This document shows, piece after piece, positions 62,665-64,000 of a stretch of DNA of 64,000 nt. The DNA is from Chrysogorgia sp. JL179-B06 (taxonomy: Eukaryota; Cnidaria; Anthozoa; Scleralcyonacea; Chrysogorgiidae): positions 4,256,001-4,320,000 of the forward strand of contig JAYKKM010000193.1 of the NCBI GenBank assembly GCA_035772405.1, given 5' to 3'. The notes below the pieces were generated by a model, which was not told the origin of the DNA, did no database searches, and saw only the letters and a list, made by a program, of their open reading frames with translations. The translations under genes were made by a program, and so were the position numbers. Within the stretch, counting starts at the first letter, position 1; every line of letters starts with the position of its first letter.

Positions 62665-64000
62665 GTCGAGTCGACTCCAGATAACTCGAACCTTCAAGGG
62701 AAATAGAAAAAGGTTCGAGTTATCTGGAGTTCGAGTTATCTGGAGTTCGAGTTATCTGGAGTTCGAGTTATCAGGAGTTCGAGTTATCAGGAGTTCGAGT
62801 TATCAGGAGTTCGAGTTATCAGGAGTTCGAGTTATCAGGAGTTCGAGTTATCTGGAGTTCGAGTTATCAGGAGTTCGAGTTATCAGGAGTTCGAGTTATC
62901 AGGAGTTCGAGTTATCAGGAGTTCGAGTTATCTGGAGTTCGAGTTATCTGGAGTTCGAGTTATCTGGTGTTCGAGTTATCTGGAGTTCGAGTTATCTGGA
63001 GTTCGAGTTATCTGGAGTTCGAGTTATCTGGAGTTCGAGTTATCTGGAGTTCGAGTAATCTGGAGTTCGAGTTATCAGGAGTTCGAGTTATCAGGAGTTC
63101 GAGTTATCAGGAGTTCGAGTTATCAGGAGTTCGAGTTATCAGGAGTTCGAGTTATCTGGAGTTCGAGTTATCTGGAGTTCGAGTTATCTGGAGTTCGAGT
63201 TATCTGGAGTTCGAGTTATCTGGAGTTCGAGTTATCTGGAGTTCGAGTTATCTGGAGTTCGAGTTATCAGGAGTTCGAGTTATCAGGAGTTCGAGTTATC
63301 AGGAGTTCGAGTTATCTGGAGTTCGAGTTATCAGGAGTTCGAGTTATCTGGAGTTCGAGTTATCTGGAGTTCGAGTTATCTGGAGTTCGAGTTATCTGGA
63401 GTTCGAGTTATCTGGAGTTCGAGTTATCTGGAGTTCGAGTTATCAGGAGTTCGAGTTATCAGGAGTTCGAGTTATCAGGAGTTCGAGTTATCAGGAGTTC
63501 GAGTTATCTGGAGTTCGAGTTATCTGGAGTTCGAGTTATCTGGAGTTCGAGTTATCTGGAGTTCGAGTTATCTGGAGTTCGAGTTATCTGGAGTTCGAGT
63601 TATCAGGAGTTCGAGTTATCTGGAGTTCGAGTTATCTGGAGTTCGAGTTATCAGGAGTTCGAGTTATCAGGAGTTCGAGTTATCAGGAGTTCGAGTTATC
63701 AGGAGTTCGAGTTATCAGGAGTTCGAGTTATCAGGAGTTCGAGTTATCTGGAGTTCGAGTTATCTGGAGTTCGAGTTATCTGGAGTTCGAGTTATCTGGA
63801 GTTCGAGTTATCTGGAGTTCGAGTTATCTGGAGTTCGAGTTATCTGGAGTTCGAGTTATCAGGAGTTCGAGTTATCAGGAGTTCGAGTTATCAGGAGTTC
63901 GAGTTATCTGGAGTTCGAGTTATCAGGAGTTCGAGTTATCAGGAGTTCGAGTTATCAGGAGTTCGAGTTATCAGGAGTTCGAGTTATCAGGAGTTCGAGT
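62665..64000. repeat. 16-bp tandem array with a two-state variant, runs off the window
   Basis: About 80 copies of GTTCGAGTTATC[T/A]GGA from 62712 to the edge, almost perfect except for the T/A position, which occurs in runs. The array is preceded by an inverted copy (CTCCAGATAACTCGAACCTT at 62677-62696) and a short spacer before the first direct unit. That layout resembles a pogo/Tigger-type transposon end, so it may have grown from a terminal repeat (inference). A 16-bp unit cycles frames without stops, making a false 159-codon ORF. Confidence 0.93.

Noticed and set aside
62579..63058. 159-codon ORF
   Set aside because: Reads the 16-bp array with a 48-bp coding period. It stops at the first unit with a T-to-A change.

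Overview
Eukaryotic, animal nuclear DNA. The evidence is two intron-rich genes of animal families with GT-AG splice sites, and introns packed with transposon debris: LINE, Gypsy, Penelope-like, Polinton-like, hAT, piggyBac-like, Harbinger-like, Mutator-like and pogo-like pieces, tRNA-headed SINEs, foldback elements and minisatellites. A marine invertebrate such as a sponge or cnidarian fits, but the sequence alone does not fix the phylum.

Gene 1 (+ strand, 1772-47352) is a complete DPY19-family C-mannosyltransferase (DPY19L1 type). I assembled 26 exons by hand. Every junction is GT-AG, all phases match, and the coding sum is 2160 nt (719 residues plus stop). Almost everything before 47352 that is not one of these exons is intron. 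Gene 2 (- strand, 52838-59446) is the 3' part of a KDM4/JMJD2-type JmjC histone demethylase. Five exons are visible and its 5' exons lie beyond the right edge. The two genes converge on about 5.5 kb of repeats.

Layout: 1-1771 holds a pogo-like remnant and upstream flank. Introns 2-5 (2089-13194) hold foldback elements, TTAA-flanked miniature elements, a GGGATCCC minisatellite and a LINE tail. Intron 6 (13289-26602) holds a 9.7-kb array of a 20/21-bp unit that has no stop codon in any forward frame, so it makes three overlapping false ORFs of over 3000 codons. It also holds a LINE reverse-transcriptase fragment and a long foldback element. Intron 8 (26897-30839) holds a broken Gypsy pol, a 36-bp array of about 30 copies and an inverted retroelement duplication. 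Intron 19 holds a SINE split by a hAT-type element with a perfect 8-bp target duplication. Intron 22 (40269-44385) holds a degraded element with a protein-primed-type DNA polymerase B (Polinton-like), itself split by a miniature transposon. The right end (62665-64000) is a 16-bp array that runs off the window.

The two genes share no pathway: one acts in the ER membrane on secreted proteins, the other is a chromatin enzyme. No operon, CRISPR array or prokaryotic feature is present. The mobile-element biology is the most unusual content: sharing of TTAA targets by adjacent elements, nesting, and arrays grown from transposon ends.
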